In this document: positions 15,272-24,399 of the stretch, piece by piece | How the letters are laid out: every line of letters begins with the position of its first letter | Numbering within the stretch: position 1 is the stretch's first letter | Origin: RYN-433 sp036558265 | GTDB lineage: Bacteria; Planctomycetota; Phycisphaerae; Tepidisphaerales; Tepidisphaeraceae | Length of the DNA stretch: 35,531 bases | Direction: 5' to 3' | NCBI GenBank assembly: GCA_036558265.1 | Contig: DATBFY010000785.1 | Span: 1 to 35,531 of the forward strand | Translations under genes and position numbers: made by a program | The notes under the pieces: generated by a model | Database searches by the model: none | Told to the model about the DNA's origin: nothing | What the model saw: the letters and a program-made list of their open reading frames with translations, nothing else

Positions 15272-16044
15272 TCCTGCGCGCCCAGAATCTCCGATTCGCC
15301 TATCGCGCCGATCGACCGGTGCTGGCTGACGTTTCGCTGGCGCTGGCGAGCGGGCGGATCGCGGTGCTGCTCGGGCCCAACGGGGCGGGAAAGTCGACGC
15401 TGCTGAAACTGCTCCTGGGTCACCTGACGGCCGCATCAGGCACCGTGGAGTGGGACGACCGGCCGATCGCGCGGATGAAACCGGCAGAGCTTGCCCGGAT
15501 TGTCGCGTACCTGCCGCAGTCGCCGGGATTTGAGGCCGGACAGACCGTTGCCGAGCTACTGCGCGCCGGACGCACGCCGTACTTGGCCGCGTTCGGTATC
15601 GAGTCGGCGCGCGATGCCCAGGTGGTGCGCGACACGGCTGAGTTGCTTCAACTGGGCGACCTGATGGACACGCCGGTCGAGGAACTGTCCGGCGGGCAGC
15701 GGCAGCGGGTGTTCCTTGGCCGCGCGCTGGCGCAGGAGCCACGGGCCTTTCTGCTCGACGAGCCCAACACGTTCCTCGACCTGCGCCACCAGGCGCGGTT
15801 GTGGGACCTGCTCCGGCGGCTCGCCCGGGAGCGCAACCTGGCGATCCTGGCGGCCAGTCACGACCTGAACCTGTCGGCCGCGTTCGCCGACGAACTGGTC
15901 CTCCTGCACGAGGGCCGGATCGCGGCGACGGGATCGGCGGACGAGGTTCTGAGGCCGGAATTGCTCTCGCGCGTGTACGGCATCGCGATGGAGCGCGTCG
16001 ATCGTCCCGGCAAGCCACCGGTCGTGTTCCCAGACATCGACTAG
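15268..16044 (+). CDS. FecE/BtuD-type ABC importer ATP-binding protein
   Basis: This ATPase drives the adjacent FecCD-type permease. The 258-residue product carries Walker A GPNGAGKST at residues 36-44, the signature LSGGQRQR from 140, Walker B LLDEP with D164 and E165, and the H-loop His198 in ASHDLN. The residue after DEP is Asn (DEPNTFLD) where this family usually has Thr. The GTG start overlaps the permease stop (GTGA), a sign of translational coupling. The 3' end overlaps the convergent queC stop codon by 4 bp. Confidence 0.95.
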   Translation: MILRAQNLRFAYRADRPVLADVSLALASGRIAVLLGPNGAGKSTLLKLLLGHLTAASGTVEWDDRPIARMKPAELARIVAYLPQSPGFEAGQTVAELLRAGRTPYLAAFGIESARDAQVVRDTAELLQLGDLMDTPVEELSGGQRQRVFLGRALAQEPRAFLLDEPNTFLDLRHQARLWDLLRRLARERNLAILAASHDLNLSAAFADELVLLHEGRIAATGSADEVLRPELLSRVYGIAMERVDRPGKPPVVFPDID

Positions 16045-16730
16045 GCGCGATACCGCGTCGGGTCGGGTACGCCGGCTTCGGCGAAGCCGCGCTGGCGGAG
16101 CAGGCAACTGTCGCAGTGGCCGCAGGCGGCGCCGGTCTCGTCGGGGTCGTAGCAAGAATGCGTTTTCGAATAGTCCACCCCCAGTTCTATGCCGCGGCGG
16201 ATGATCCGGGCCTTGGTCAGGCGGATCAACGGCGCGTGGATCTTGAAGCGCCCGGCGAACTTCGTGCCCAGGTTGGCGGCGCGCTCGAAGGCCTCGATAA
16301 ACTGGGGCCGGCAGTCGGGATAGCCGCTGTAATCGATCGCGTTCACGCCGATGAAGACGTCCGCGGCCCCGAGCACTTCGGCCCAGGCCAGGGCGTAGGC
16401 GAGGAAGATCGTGTTGCGCGCCGGGACGTAGGTGATCGGGATGGCGGCTGTCATCTGCGATTCGTCGCGGTCCTTGGGAACCGCGGTGTCGCTGGTCAGC
16501 GCGCTGCCGCCGAATTGCCGGAGGTCGATGCGGATGACGCGGTGTTCCTTGACCTGCGCGTCCGCAGCCAGTTTGGCCGCGGCTATCAACTCGTGCCGGT
16601 GCCGCTGTCCATAGTCGAACGCCATCGTGTAGATCGGCGCATGCCCCTCCGCGCGCGCGATCGCCAGACACGTGGCGCTGTCGAGCCCGCCCGATAGGAG
16701 CACGATTGCAGGAGTGGCGTTGCCTTGCAT
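16041..16730 (-). CDS. queC: 7-cyano-7-deazaguanine synthase QueC
   Basis: QueC converts 7-carboxy-7-deazaguanine to preQ0 with ATP and ammonia, a step of queuosine tRNA modification. The 229-residue product has the PP-loop SGGLDSATCLA near its N-terminus and FDYGQRHRHEL. The C-terminal zinc site consists of a Cys in THSCYDP followed by CGHCDSC. The ATG at 16730 is preferred. A longer frame from a TTG at 16793 would run through the heptamer array and add a low-complexity N-terminus. No other queuosine genes are visible. The gene is divergent from sucC, with only 62 bp between the starts. Confidence 0.95.
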   Translation of the reverse strand: MQGNATPAIVLLSGGLDSATCLAIARAEGHAPIYTMAFDYGQRHRHELIAAAKLAADAQVKEHRVIRIDLRQFGGSALTSDTAVPKDRDESQMTAAIPITYVPARNTIFLAYALAWAEVLGAADVFIGVNAIDYSGYPDCRPQFIEAFERAANLGTKFAGRFKIHAPLIRLTKARIIRRGIELGVDYSKTHSCYDPDETGAACGHCDSCLLRQRGFAEAGVPDPTRYRA

Positions 16731-16759
16731 GAGCACCGATTGTATCGTTCGACAGGTTC

Positions 16760-16794
16760 TAACAACTGACCACTGACAACTGACCACTGACAAT
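16760..16794 (+). repeat. Five-unit heptamer array, TGACAAC family, reaching the sucC start codon
   Basis: Five units (TAACAAC, TGACCAC, TGACAAC, TGACCAC, TGACAAT) make 35 bp. The last two bases of the array are the A and T of the sucC ATG at 16793-16795. The array therefore takes the place of the sucC ribosome binding site and fills over half of the queC-sucC divergent spacer. Confidence 0.85.
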
Positions 16795-17962
16795 GAAAAT
16801 CCACGAATACCAGTCGCGAAAGATCCTGGGTGACGCGGGCATTCCGGTGCCGCCGGCGGAGGTCGTGCTCAAGCCCGACGAGGCGGCGGCCGCGTTCAAG
16901 AAGTTCGGGGGGCAGATATGCGTGGTGAAGGCCCAGGTCTACGCGGGCGGGCGGGGCAAGGCGGGGTTCGTGAAGCTGGTCAAGTCCGCGGATGAGGCGC
17001 GCGAGGCCGCCAAGTTCATGCTCACCCACCGGATGGTCTCGGTTCAGACCGGGCCCGAGGGGGTGCCGGTCAACGTGCTGCTGGTCGCGCCGGGCGTGGA
17101 CATTGCCAATGAATATTACCTGGGGATCACGGTGGATCGGGGCCGAAACACGGCGACGCTGATCGCCTCGGCCGAGGGGGGTGTGGAGATCGAGGAGGTC
17201 GCCAGGAAGTCGCCCGAGAAGGTGCTCAAGGTCCCGCTCCACCCGCTGCTCGGGTTGCAGGCGTACCAGGCGCGGGAGACGGCGTTCAAGCTCGGCTTTA
17301 AGGACAAGATGGCGACGCAGGCCGCGGGCATCATGATGAACCTCTCGAAGGTCTTCAAGGAAACCGACGCCAGCCTGGCGGAGATCAACCCGCTGGTCGT
17401 CACGAAGGACGGCCAACTCATGGCGATCGACGCCAAGATCACCTTTGACGACAACGCGCTGTTCCGGCACAGGGACGTCGAGGTGCTGGCGGACGAAAGC
17501 CAGGAGCGGCCGCTGGACGTTCGTGCCAAGAAGGCCAACCTCAACTACATCAACCTGGACGGCAACATCGGGTGCCTGGTGAACGGGGCGGGCCTGGCGA
17601 TGGCGACGATGGACATCATCAAGCTGCACGGCGGCGAGCCGGCGAACTTCCTGGACGTGGGGGGCTCGGTGACGGCCGAGGGCGCGGTCGAGGCGTTCAA
17701 GATCATCCTGTCGGACCCGAAGGTGAAGGGGATCCTGGTGAACATCTTCGGCGGGATCGCCAAGTGCGACCTGATCGCCGAGGCGTTGGTGCAGGCGGGC
17801 ACGGAGATCGGCTTTCGGGTGCCGGTGGTGGTGCGGCTGGAGGGGACCAACGTGGAGAAGGCGCGGGAGATCCTCAAGGGGGCGCAGTCGAAGATGCCGA
17901 CGCTGATCCCGGCGACGGACCTGACGGACGCGGCGCGGAAGGTGACGGCGGCGGTGGCGTAG
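16793..17962 (+). CDS. sucC: Succinyl-CoA ligase (ADP-forming), beta subunit
   Basis: SucC is the nucleotide-binding subunit of succinyl-CoA synthetase, the TCA-cycle enzyme that makes ATP while converting succinyl-CoA to succinate. The 389-residue length is standard. The start MKIHEYQSRKILGDAGIPVP and the ATP-grasp stretch VVKAQVYAGGRGKAG are typical. So are AEINPLVV and the later NGAGLAMATMDIIKLHGG and FLDVGG segments. The alpha subunit gene sucD, which usually follows, is not in the window. The start codon overlaps a heptamer array and no Shine-Dalgarno sequence precedes it, so initiation may be leaderless-like or SD-independent. Confidence 0.97.
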   Translation: MKIHEYQSRKILGDAGIPVPPAEVVLKPDEAAAAFKKFGGQICVVKAQVYAGGRGKAGFVKLVKSADEAREAAKFMLTHRMVSVQTGPEGVPVNVLLVAPGVDIANEYYLGITVDRGRNTATLIASAEGGVEIEEVARKSPEKVLKVPLHPLLGLQAYQARETAFKLGFKDKMATQAAGIMMNLSKVFKETDASLAEINPLVVTKDGQLMAIDAKITFDDNALFRHRDVEVLADESQERPLDVRAKKANLNYINLDGNIGCLVNGAGLAMATMDIIKLHGGEPANFLDVGGSVTAEGAVEAFKIILSDPKVKGILVNIFGGIAKCDLIAEALVQAGTEIGFRVPVVVRLEGTNVEKAREILKGAQSKMPTLIPATDLTDAARKVTAAVA

Positions 17963-17971
17963 GGGGGTGGA

Positions 17972-18006
17972 AGGGAAAGGGCAAAAGGCAAAAGGCAAAG
18001 GGCAAA
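17972..18006 (+). repeat. Five-unit heptamer array, GGCAAAA family (plus orientation)
   Basis: Directly after sucC come AGGGAAA, GGGCAAA, AGGCAAA, AGGCAAA and GGGCAAA, 35 bp in all. It matches the inverse complement of the array at 13124-13158. Confidence 0.85.
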
Positions 18007-18112
18007 AGGAGGAGCAGCCTGGAATCGTTGTGCGCGCGGTGTTAAGCGGGGCGGTTTGACGGCAATTTTTTTCTGGGATGGGGAGTTTTGGGGAGATTTG
18101 GGGAGTTGGTTT

Positions 18113-18165
18113 GGAGTTCACGCTTTAGCGTGTGTTAATTGAAGACACGCTGAAGCGTGAACTCC
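18113..18165. repeat. Nested palindromic repeat element
   Basis: Two 21-bp arms (18113-18133 and 18145-18165) are inverted complements with one mismatch, separated by 11 bp. Each arm is itself nearly palindromic around CACGCT-nn-AGCGTG, so the element can form one long hairpin or two short ones. This is the architecture of REP/BIME-like extragenic elements. No transposase is nearby. Confidence 0.85.
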
Positions 18166-18378
18166 GAGCTGCGGGAATGAGTCGTTCGGAGGAGGGGCAG
18201 GAATCCGAAGTGCTGTTGTTGAAAGGGGTTGCGGTGAACCCGGGACGAAAAAACCGACCCCAAAGCGGCCCCTTGGGCGACGTTTTGTGGCCCCGGGATC
18301 GCCCCGGGGTGGCCCTGCGTTGGCCCTGGGGTGCGCTCCTGTCGCCCCTGTGGGGCTGATCGTTGGTTGCATTTAATA

Positions 18379-18398
18379 CCCACGGCTTACGCCGTGGG
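18379..18398. repeat. Palindromic hairpin CCCACGGC-TTAC-GCCGTGGG
   Basis: A perfect 8-bp stem with a 4-nt loop lies in the gene-free region between sucC and the kinase gene. There is no T-tract after it on either strand, so it looks like a REP-type element and not a terminator. Confidence 0.75.
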
Positions 18399-18648
18399 CT
18401 ATGTTCGGTCGCCGCCACGCGGCTGTGGGGTATTCGGTTGTCAAAGAGCGCGTCTACAGGAAGGCGCGGGGTTGCGCGGCGGTGACGCTTCGGGCGCCAT
18501 CAAAGTTGTCGGAGGTGGGGATTTGCTGGGGTTTTCGGGTGAAATCCTTTTTATTTTTCGGGGGGAGGGGGTTGCGCCGCGCGCGTCATGGGCGCGCAAC
18601 AAATCGTAGGAATGTTTGCGCACGCCGTTGGGCGAGTGACCCTCGGAT

Positions 18649-18665
18649 GTTCCGCCAAGCGGAAC

Positions 18666-18668
<3 letters not shown>
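18649..18668 (-). repeat. TAG-linked 7-3-7 hairpin, copy C (3' end of kinase gene)
   Basis: On the minus strand the kinase stop codon TAG (18668-18666) is followed at once by GTTCCGC-TTG-GCGGAAC. The stem equals copy A and the loop differs (TTG for TGT). Like copy B, it is followed by AT. Confidence 0.85.
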
Positions 18669-20522
<1,854 letters not shown>

Positions 20523-20585
20523 GGTTCAAACTCCTGTTCGGACATCCTTTCTGACCCAAGTCGGCAATAAGGTTACAGCGGCGTG

Positions 20586-21305
20586 TTAGAGGGTGCGAAG
20601 GAGATAAGCGAGCTCGTCTTCGACTTCAGTCGAGTCGGCGACTGTTTCTTTGACCTCGTCCCGGAGCAGATCCCTGCAGCGTTTTCGAAGGCGGTGGACG
20701 GCGACCTTGACGGCGCCTTCGGTCATGCCGAGCTGCTGAGCGAGTTGGGCGTAAGGCTGGTCAGACGGGGCAGAGATGAGAGGAGCGAGGGCATCGAAAA
20801 CGAGAGCCTTGCCGCGGTCGGCGTAGTCCTGTCGCAGGCGGGCCATGGCGGCGTCGATCAGGGAGAGGGCCCAGCGGCGCTGATAGATGCGGTCGGGCGT
20901 GAGGTCGTGGGCGGGTTCGAGGGCGTAGCGTCGCTCGCCGTCGGCGAAATCGAGGCCCACGAACGTTTTGCCGCCGCCGCGTTTGTGGGCGTTGTCGTGC
21001 CGGCGCTGGTTGGCGATGAAGTGGTCGAAGGAGGCCAGGAGGAACGCGCGGAAGCGTCCGCGGGTTGGATCGGCGGCGGCGAAAGCGCGGCGGTCCAGCA
21101 GGGCGGTGACGAAGCCCTGGACGAGGTCGGCGGCGTCGTCGGGTTGGCAACCTTTGCGGCGGACGTAGGCGTAAAGGGGGTACCAGTAGCCGCGACAGAG
21201 GTCTTCCAGGGCTCGGCGGGCGTGCGAGCCATCGCCCTGGCCCCCGGCGGCGACGACGATGCTCCAGCGGGTGGTGACAAAGCGGGGCGAGAGCGACGAG
21301 GCCAT
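20586..21305 (-). CDS. ECF-type RNA polymerase sigma factor (kinase-associated planctomycete group)
   Basis: This 239-residue alternative sigma factor starts with FVTTRWSIVVAAG, a pattern typical of ECF factors encoded with Ser/Thr kinases in planctomycetes. The region 2 core is at about residues 35-105 (LCRGYWYPLYAYVRRKG, DAADLVQGFV, RFRAFLLASFDHFIAN). The region 4 helix-turn-helix is at about 180-220 (YAQLAQQLGMTEGAVKVAVHRLRKR). No anti-sigma factor gene is present. The kinase gene follows 63 bp downstream, which fits the known theme in which phosphorylation and not an anti-sigma factor controls the sigma factor. That control is inference here. Confidence 0.93.
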   Translation of the reverse strand: MASSLSPRFVTTRWSIVVAAGGQGDGSHARRALEDLCRGYWYPLYAYVRRKGCQPDDAADLVQGFVTALLDRRAFAAADPTRGRFRAFLLASFDHFIANQRRHDNAHKRGGGKTFVGLDFADGERRYALEPAHDLTPDRIYQRRWALSLIDAAMARLRQDYADRGKALVFDALAPLISAPSDQPYAQLAQQLGMTEGAVKVAVHRLRKRCRDLLRDEVKETVADSTEVEDELAYLLRTL

Positions 21306-21436
21306 GAGGGGATCTTACCGTGGTGAGGGCCGGGTCGGTCGATCCGCGAACCGCAAGCGACGTTTTGAACTGAACGGGATGATTCGTTTGGATATTGGGG
21401 CAAGGAGCGGTCCCTCTGAATCGAAAGTTCGTAATC

Positions 21437-21458
21437 GGGCAGACGAGAATGTCTGCCC
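21437..21458. repeat. Palindromic hairpin GGGCAGAC-GAGAAT-GTCTGCCC
   Basis: A perfect 8-bp stem with a 6-nt loop lies in the spacer between the divergent sigma factor gene and the SRP RNA. It has no adjoining T-tract. It resembles dispersed REP-like hairpins; copy number cannot be judged from this window. Confidence 0.7.
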
Positions 21459-21527
21459 CACCATTTCGCAAGGGATGATGAACGGATGACTTTGCAAAGC
21501 GTAGGAAGATGGATATAAGTCTCTTAG

Positions 21528-21657
21528 CGGTCGTCGCCGAAGACGGCCGGGTCCGATGCAAGGGTCGGCTGCGAACCGGGTCAGGTCGGAAACGAAGCAG
21601 CCATAAGCAGTACCGGCCTTGTGCCGTCGGTCACCCGGTCGTCTTCCGCGGCGACCG
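21528..21657 (+). ncRNA. ffs: Bacterial signal recognition particle RNA (4.5S type)
   Basis: This RNA pairs with Ffh to target membrane proteins to the translocon. The apical domain is recognisable by GTCAGGTCGGAAACGAAGCAGCC (21580-21602), which carries the universally conserved GGTCAGG, GGAA loop and AGCAGCC elements of domain IV. The flanks pair over a long stem: CGGTCGTCGCCGAAGAC at the 5' end with GTCTTC and GCGGCGACCG at the 3' end, then CCGGGT with ACCCGG. This gives a rod of about 130 nt without an Alu domain. Ends are set by the pairing and could shift by a few bases. The RNA ends about 7 nt before the nadK start codon, leaving no room for a separate nadK promoter. Confidence 0.93.
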
Positions 21658-21664
21658 TCTTCTT

Positions 21665-22525
21665 ATGCGCCTGTTCATCGTTGCCAACGCGACGCGGCCG
21701 AAGGTCGGGCCGTTTCTGGATGCGAAGCTGGAGTGGATCCGGCAGCATGCGGAGGTGGTCGGGCTGGACGCGGAATGCTGCGTGGACCTGGACCAGGTGA
21801 ATGCCGACGCGATCCTGGTGCTGGGGGGCGACGGGACGCTGCTGGCGGCGGCGCGTCGGTTGCGGGGGAAGGCGATCCCGCTGATGGGGGTGAATTTCGG
21901 GCGGCTGGGGTTTTTGGCGGCGTTCACACCGGATGAATTCGAGGCGGATTTCGCGCGGCTGATCGCGCACGAGCTGCCGATCACGCCGCGGCAGACGCTG
22001 CACGTGGCGGTGGAGGCGCAGGGGGCGGTGCGGTTCTCGTCGATGGCGCTGAACGACGCGGTGATCACGGCGGGGCCGCCCTATCACCTGATCGAGCTGG
22101 TGCTGATGATGTACGGCGGTGCGTCGGGCCCGGGGGCGGTGCGGTGCTCGGGGGACGGGTTGATCGTCTCGACGCCGTCGGGCTCGACGGCGTACAACCT
22201 GGCGGCGGGGGGGCCGATCGTGACGCTGGGGGTGGACGCGGTGGCGATCACGCCGATCTGTCCGCACTCGCTGTCGTTCCGGCCGGTGGTGGTGCCGATG
22301 ACGTCGATGATCTCGATCAAGCCGGTGCGGGTGAACGCGGGGACGACGCTGTTCTGCGACGGGCAGTCGTCCACGCCCTTGCGCGTGGGCGACCGGGTGA
22401 CGATTGGCCGTGCGGAGCACGACGTGCTGCTGTACGAGAACCCGCACTCGAACGCGTGGCAGGCGCTGGCGGAGAAGCTGCACTGGGCGCTGGGGCCACA
22501 TTACAACCACGGGGGCGAGGAGTGA
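21665..22525 (+). CDS. nadK: NAD kinase
   Basis: NAD kinase phosphorylates NAD to NADP in the cytoplasm. The 286-residue product has the catalytic G54-G-D-G-T58 motif, the ALNDAVI stretch and the conserved STPSGSTAYNLAAGGP segment, and ends near the usual length. The ATG at 21665 is chosen because the family N-terminus (MRLFIVAN) starts there; a longer frame from 21509 would translate the SRP RNA. No Shine-Dalgarno sequence stands apart from the RNA, so nadK is probably read from the transcript that also carries the SRP RNA. The next gene overlaps its stop codon by 4 bp. Confidence 0.95.
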   Translation: MRLFIVANATRPKVGPFLDAKLEWIRQHAEVVGLDAECCVDLDQVNADAILVLGGDGTLLAAARRLRGKAIPLMGVNFGRLGFLAAFTPDEFEADFARLIAHELPITPRQTLHVAVEAQGAVRFSSMALNDAVITAGPPYHLIELVLMMYGGASGPGAVRCSGDGLIVSTPSGSTAYNLAAGGPIVTLGVDAVAITPICPHSLSFRPVVVPMTSMISIKPVRVNAGTTLFCDGQSSTPLRVGDRVTIGRAEHDVLLYENPHSNAWQALAEKLHWALGPHYNHGGEE

Positions 22526-23805
22526 GGCGCGGCGGGTTTGCGTTGGTGGCCGTCATTCTGATCGGGGTGGGGTTGGCATGGGCGCACGATCCGCTGCGGG
22601 ATTTGCCGGCGCCGACGTCGGCGGGGGAGGCGTGGAACGTCATCCGGCTGTCGATGGGAAACATCGAAACGTGCCTGGAGACGAACCAGCCGGGGGAGGT
22701 GGCGATCCACGTGGCGAACTGTTCGCGGGCGATCCGGTTTCTTCAAGGCCAGGCGAAGGTGGAGGGGAAGGGAGCGTTGGTGGGGCAGCTCGAAGAGCTT
22801 TATTACAGCGGGGACGCGATCATCACGGGGGCGCGGCAGAAAGAGGATGCGGTCGGGAAGGCGAAGGCGGCGCTGGCGGCGCATCGGGCGGCGCTCAAGG
22901 CGGTGATGGGGCAGTATGGGCTGGCGCAACTGTCGGCGGAGGTGTACGCCTGCCCGATGCACCCGCTGGAGCGGAGCCTGGACGCGAAGGGGACGTGCCC
23001 GAAGTGCGGGATGGCGCTCATCCGGCGACGGATTCCGGCGAGCACGACGTATGAGAAGCCGGGCGCGCCGTCGATGAAGCTGATGGCGAGGACGGATCGG
23101 CCGCTGCAGGTCGGCCGCGATGCGAAGGTCACGCTGCGGTTGACGAAGAACGATGGCACACCGGTGGCGCGCGGGGAACTGCTGACGATGCACACGCAGA
23201 AGATCCACCTGCTGATCGTGGATGCAAGTCTGGGCGACTATCACCACGAGCATCCGGGGGATGGGGAGGGGGCGGGGGAGTACGTGTTTGCGTTTACGCC
23301 GAAGCGGCCAGGCGCGTACCGCGTGTTCGCCGATGTGGTGCCGGCGGGAACGGGCGTGCAGGAATACGTGGTGGCAGATATCGCGGGTGAAGGGAAGGGG
23401 AATTCGATTGAGGATCGACAGGAGCGGTTGAGCTGCGAAATCGATGGGATGCGATTCGACCTGCGGTTGGCGGGCCCGGTGCGTGCGGGGAGCGTGGTCG
23501 AAGGTCAGCTAGTGGTGAGCGGGCGGGATGGGAAGCCGTTCAAGAGCCTGGAGCCGGTAATGGGGGCGTTCGCGCACGTCGTGGCGTTCAATGAGGATCG
23601 GCGGACCGTGCTGCACGTGCATCCGGAGGGGCCGGAGGTGACGGACGCCAGCGCGCGAGGGGGGTCGGTATTGCGGTTCAAGCTGTATGCGCCGGTGGCG
23701 GGGTTTTACCGGTTGTATGCGCAGACGCAGATTAGCGGCGAGGCGAGGTTCGCGCCGTTCAATCTAACGGTGCTGTCGGCGGACGATCGGCGAGCAGCGC
23801 CTTGA
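22522..23805 (+). CDS. Secreted heavy-metal-binding-domain protein with His/Met-rich modules
   Basis: This protein is exported and probably binds a soft or transition metal such as copper. The GTG start overlaps the nadK stop (GTGA) with GAGGA upstream, giving 427 residues with a signal peptide of about 20. Residues 30-140 are helical. Then comes a heavy-metal-binding domain of the CPMHP type: C144-P-M-H-P, C159-P-K-C162 and G-M164. Two beta-rich modules follow, each with a Met/His cluster (MHTQKIHLLIVD with YHHEHP near 225-250, and FAHVVAF with LHVHPEG near 350-375). Such modules occur in copper-handling envelope proteins of planctomycetes and Bacteroidota. The pairing with nadK has no obvious biochemical reason. 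The exact metal is not predictable. Confidence 0.85.
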   Translation: MRRGGFALVAVILIGVGLAWAHDPLRDLPAPTSAGEAWNVIRLSMGNIETCLETNQPGEVAIHVANCSRAIRFLQGQAKVEGKGALVGQLEELYYSGDAIITGARQKEDAVGKAKAALAAHRAALKAVMGQYGLAQLSAEVYACPMHPLERSLDAKGTCPKCGMALIRRRIPASTTYEKPGAPSMKLMARTDRPLQVGRDAKVTLRLTKNDGTPVARGELLTMHTQKIHLLIVDASLGDYHHEHPGDGEGAGEYVFAFTPKRPGAYRVFADVVPAGTGVQEYVVADIAGEGKGNSIEDRQERLSCEIDGMRFDLRLAGPVRAGSVVEGQLVVSGRDGKPFKSLEPVMGAFAHVVAFNEDRRTVLHVHPEGPEVTDASARGGSVLRFKLYAPVAGFYRLYAQTQISGEARFAPFNLTVLSADDRRAAP

Positions 23806-23827
23806 TCCACCCGCGCGCGGTGTGCGC

Positions 23828-24268
23828 CTATGCCGGCGGCTGCCTGGTCAGTTGGTCCTTGAGCATCCCGATCATGCCGCTCAGGGAGCTCTGGTCGGGG
23901 AGTTTGCCACCGGGCGTGAGCTTGTCGACGAGGCTTGGCAGGAGCGCCGCCAGGCCACCCGAGGCCTTGTCGGCGGAGACGCCGGCGTCGCGGGCGATTT
24001 CCTGGACGTGGTCCTCGCCCAGGGCGTCGCGCACCTGGTCGGGGGAGACCTTCTGGTTGGCACCGGTTCCGACCCAGGATTGCACGGCGGAGCCCAGGCC
24101 GCCGGCTTTGAGCTTTTCCAGCAGGCCGCTCAACCCGCCCGAGCTCGGATCGGCGAGCATTTTGGTCAATGATCCGATGACGTTCTGGTGTGCCTGGGCG
24201 TCCTGCGGATTGGCTGCGGAATGTCCGCCCAGGCCCAGCGCACTCATGATTCCATCGTAAAGTCCCAT
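23828..24268 (-). CDS. DUF937/YidB-like protein
   Basis: This 146-residue small soluble protein starts with MGLYDGIMSALGLGG. It contains a Gly/Leu-rich segment GGLSGLLEKLKAGGLGSAVQSW and then SPDQVRDALGEDHVQEIARDAGVS. Both resemble YidB and the DUF937 family, whose role is unknown. A GAGGAGG ribosome binding site lies 5 bp before the ATG. It is convergent with the metal-binding protein gene, 22 bp apart, and stands alone on its strand. There is no signal peptide or membrane helix. Confidence 0.85.
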   Translation of the reverse strand: MGLYDGIMSALGLGGHSAANPQDAQAHQNVIGSLTKMLADPSSGGLSGLLEKLKAGGLGSAVQSWVGTGANQKVSPDQVRDALGEDHVQEIARDAGVSADKASGGLAALLPSLVDKLTPGGKLPDQSSLSGMIGMLKDQLTRQPPA

Positions 24269-24350
24269 GACAGCCTCCTCAGGTTAAGACCATAGCCCAT
24301 CAGTCATACGCGTTTCTTTGAATCGCGCGCCGCGGGAGCACGAAGACCAC

Positions 24351-24368
24351 GGGCAAACGGGTTTGCCC
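24351..24368. repeat. Palindromic hairpin GGGCAAAC-GG-GTTTGCCC
   Basis: A perfect 8-bp inverted repeat with a 2-nt centre lies in the 131-bp spacer between the DUF937 gene and the 3' end of the helix-hairpin-helix gene. It may act at the 3' end of the latter, about 30 bp past its stop codon. No T-tract follows on the minus strand. Confidence 0.7.
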
Positions 24369-24399
24369 ATGCCATCCGAAGCGGCGCGAAAATCTCGTA

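Larger units (their letters stand above)
17963..18665. other. Gene-free, palindrome-rich intergenic region
   Basis: Across these 703 bp no convincing gene is seen. Several short frames on both strands are low-complexity and lack ribosome binding sites and family features. The region holds a heptamer array, a nested palindrome (18113-18165), a GC-rich stretch with repeated GGCCCTG-like words (about 18290-18345), a hairpin (18379-18398) and the TAG-linked hairpin at the 3' end of the kinase gene. It looks like an accumulation of small repeat elements between two convergent genes. Confidence 0.7.

Noticed and set aside
13022..16018. A 998-codon open frame on the minus strand antisense to the oxidoreductase and importer genes
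   Set aside because: It is a by-product of high third-position GC opposite three clear genes; its translation is Arg/Gly/Pro/Asp-rich low complexity with no family motif.
16731..16793. Longer queC start at a TTG inside the heptamer array
   Set aside because: It would add a repetitive Ser/Val/Trp-rich N-terminus encoded by the repeats; the ATG at 16730 gives the normal family start.
18118..18418. Several 70-100 codon frames on both strands between sucC and the kinase gene
   Set aside because: They overlap palindromic repeats, conflict with one another and have no gene features.
21509..21664. Longer nadK start upstream
   Set aside because: This stretch is the SRP RNA; the NAD kinase fold begins at 21665.
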